DNA from: Harmothoe impar
Taxonomy: Eukaryota > Annelida > Polychaeta > Phyllodocida > Polynoidae
NCBI GenBank assembly: GCA_947462335.1
Contig: OX381705.1
Coordinates: 38,029,570 to 38,093,569 of the forward strand
Length of the DNA stretch: 64,000 bases
Direction of reading: 5' to 3'
The notes below the pieces were generated by a model. That model worked only from the letters and a program-made list of their open reading frames with translations. It made no database searches and was not told where the DNA came from. Positions 62,197-64,000 of this stretch are shown here, in pieces. The translations under genes and the position numbers were made by a program. Positions within the stretch are counted from its first letter, which is position 1. The number at the start of each line of letters is the position of its first letter.

Positions 62197-62273
62197 CTGC
62201 AAAACAAGTAAAGTACTGACTATCAGAAAACACTAATATATTTATCCTACTAAAAGGACACACATATTACTTT

Positions 62274-62870
62274 TCAATAGGTTTGGCTGAGGAAGTGAAG
62301 TGTGAAAGATTGGGCATGTGATCGCTTCACAATAGACAAAGGACCTTTGAAAGGTATTATAGGAAAAAAGTCATTCAAAGTGGTTGCATCGTGCAGGATA
62401 GACCCCCCACCCCTAGCTCTGGTGGTGTTATCTGACAAGCAGCGAATGGTTTTGCCCACATAGTCTTTAGCATAGACTTTTAGCCCTAAGAGTACTGCTT
62501 TGGTCTCTTTGATGTTGGTATAGAGAGTCCTTCCCTCCAACAACCATAGACCTCTGGTGCTGTCAGCTCCACACACAGCCCCCACCCAGTGTATGAGGAG
62601 TCTGTGATAACAGTTGTCACTGGCTCTTGTAGTCTTACTGTTCTACAACCCTTGTCCAGATTATCTAGCCATCAGAAAAGGATGTCAGCAGCTACGGCTT
62701 TGAACTTGAGTGGGTGTTACTGTCATCCTACTGGTGTTGATGGTATACCCGAGGAAGGCCAATTCTCTGGTGGGCTTGACTATGCTCTTGTTTATAATAT
62801 GTATTTTGAAACCTAAGCCCACCGGCATGTCCTGTAGCTTATCTATGGTTCTAACTCTCCCGTCAGCACC
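62274..62870 (-). pseudogene. DIRS RT/RNase H relic
   Basis: From 62870 down: GLGFKIHI, ELAFLGYTINTSRMTVTPTQ, a stop and deletion, then RNase H LYTNIKETKAVLLGLKVYAK and IRCLSDNTT. It aligns with DIRS RT-RNase H at 38850-38250 (IDFLGFTLDSNEMTV, INVKELWAIL, IRLLTDNTT) but is clearly diverged. Most of the element is gone. Confidence 0.75.
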
Positions 62871-62879
62871 ACTTTAGTT

Positions 62880-63196
62880 GTGCTGTCGGAGAACAAGGGA
62901 GAAGACACCGGACCGGAAGTCGTCAGTTGCGCGTGCGCATTGGATCAGACAAGACGCAGTGAAAGAGCTCCGGTGAGTTTGTGTTTAAAATCTTTATTTT
63001 TTCAGTACAAACTCCAGTGGGAGTCCAAAAAACGCGTATCATCCCTTTATAAAGGTTTGTTCCGTTTCTGGTTGGCGGTGTTAACCAGTTTTTATGTTGT
63101 ATTTTGCAGAAAAACACAGTTTGCTGCGAATACACGTGGGACCGCTGTAGCCGCCATCTTGGTTTGTTCAAGAAACGCACGTGCGACGGCCCAAAC
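62880..63196 (+). promoter_or_regulatory. 5' leader of a retroelement with candidate intron
   Basis: GCGCGTGCGCATTGG (62930) is an NRF1-like motif. A donor CGGTGAGTT at 62973 and acceptor TATTTTGCAG at 63109 enclose 137 nt. GCCGCCATCTTGG (63150) is YY1-like. The same order (GCGC palindrome, short intron, ATG) is seen in the DIRS element at 41243-40888. Confidence 0.45.
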
Positions 63197-64000
63197 ATGC
63201 CCAATTCGAACGATAACTGCTCGTTGGATGGCGAGTATAATGAAGATGGGCTGAGTCAAGTCTCAGAAGCAGTAGATGAGCCAAATGAGATGGAAGGGGC
63301 AGCTCAAGAAACTGCCCGGAGTGTTGCCAGTGCCGCTACCGGAGTCACGCCGGCGCAGGGCACTGGCCGGGGCCGTCACCCACGTTCCCCCACTAGACAA
63401 GGTGCACGTTGGAGGGACTGGCAGATCTCCGCTGATGATCTAGAAACTGTAAGTGATCAGGAGTTTCTTCGTAGAGAGAGACAACGTTTGGCGGAGTACA
63501 GCAAGCAGCTGGAAGAGAGACGTCAACGCCTCAATCAGGAGGAACAGCAGCGGAATAGACGCCGCCACATGGCTGCTGACGCTGACGCTGACAGCCAGGC
63601 TAGTCATGTCAGCCGAGGCAGTCAGCCTGCTAGAAGGAGGATGACACATTCTATGTCTCCTGCTCCTGGGCGTCAGGGTGGCCCTAACAACCCTGGTGAT
63701 TCTGATTATGCCGCCAGCTTTCTTTTTGACGAAGATGACCTGGAGGGAGAGTCGGTGTCACAAGCTGGACTGCTGTCACACCACTCCGACCAGGTGTCAA
63801 CTGCACCACGTGCCGCGGAACAAGTTGACACTGACGAGGGGCAGGAACCAACCAAACCGGCCAAGAGAAAGGCCGCAGGCACAGTTGCAACTAAGGCAAC
63901 CAAGAAAGCCAAGAAGCCTGATAATGCAGAAGAAGAGCAGGAAGAGGAAGTTAACCCATTTGAGAATTGGGATGATAGCCCATTTGCGGCAGCAGCGCAG
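63197..64000 (+). CDS. Gag-like ORF of a retroelement, open at the window edge
   Basis: The ATG at 63197 opens 268 codons without a stop, running off the edge. The N-terminus is acidic (NDNCSLDGEYNEDGLSQ). A charged helix follows (RRERQRLAEYSKQLEERRQR), then Ser/Pro-rich and Asp/Glu-rich parts, a Lys/Ala NLS-like block (PAKRKAAG, TKKAKK) and another acidic patch. No domain is recognisable. Composition and leader suggest the first ORF of a DIRS-like or other retroelement. A host gene in antisense to MED23 cannot be excluded. Confidence 0.5.
   Translation, partial: MPNSNDNCSLDGEYNEDGLSQVSEAVDEPNEMEGAAQETARSVASAATGVTPAQGTGRGRHPRSPTRQGARWRDWQISADDLETVSDQEFLRRERQRLAEYSKQLEERRQRLNQEEQQRNRRRHMAADADADSQASHVSRGSQPARRRMTHSMSPAPGRQGGPNNPGDSDYAASFLFDEDDLEGESVSQAGLLSHHSDQVSTAPRAAEQVDTDEGQEPTKPAKRKAAGTVATKATKKAKKPDNAEEEQEEEVNPFENWDDSPFAAAAQ

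Overview
The window is animal nuclear DNA. A multi-exon host gene on the minus strand, with spliceosomal introns, is packed with transposons (Ty3/gypsy and DIRS retroelements, TA-flanked miniature DNA transposons, elements with tandem-repeat cores, poly-G/C elements and GTAGGCCTAC-type repeats). This mix is typical of large genomes of marine invertebrates (cephalochordate, ambulacrarian or lophotrochozoan). The species cannot be fixed from the sequence alone.

Host gene: 27 minus-strand exons between 62196 and 8282 encode the last ~1,113 residues of Mediator subunit 23 (MED23). The first ~200-225 residues lie beyond the right edge. Exon phases join without a break from 62196 to the stop at 8282. 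Two introns look like minor-spliceosome (U12) introns: an AT-AC intron at 31724-32021 and a GT-AG intron at 8418-14233. The acceptor of the exon at 49638-49806 has been tandemly multiplied nine times in 47-bp steps.

Mobile DNA: (a) 1-5400 holds the tail of a Ty3/gypsy pol, a ~1-kb terminal-inverted-repeat element with tRNA-like segments, and an antisense Ty3/gypsy relic that has lost its reverse transcriptase. (b) 10585-11975 and 16937-31384 are two copies of one non-autonomous element with different tandem-repeat cores. The second is split by a young 12.66-kb Ty3/gypsy element (17368-30025). Its LTRs are near-identical, it has a textbook -1 frameshift signal between gag and pol, and two extra reading frames (a basic zinc-finger protein and an acidic coiled-coil protein) follow pol behind a promoter-like segment. 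(c) 35693-41243 is a defective DIRS element with inverted terminal repeats, gag, RT/RNase H and a tyrosine recombinase broken by a small transposon. A non-LTR insertion lies between RNase H and recombinase. (d) 51900-53222 carries palindrome- and minisatellite-rich elements. (e) 54000-56900 is satellite and poly-G/C repeat. (f) 62274-64000 has a DIRS relic and the 5' end of another retroelement whose gag-like frame runs off the edge.

All large insertions lie in MED23 introns. The introns holding the Ty3 and DIRS elements are about 14.7 kb and 7.4 kb.
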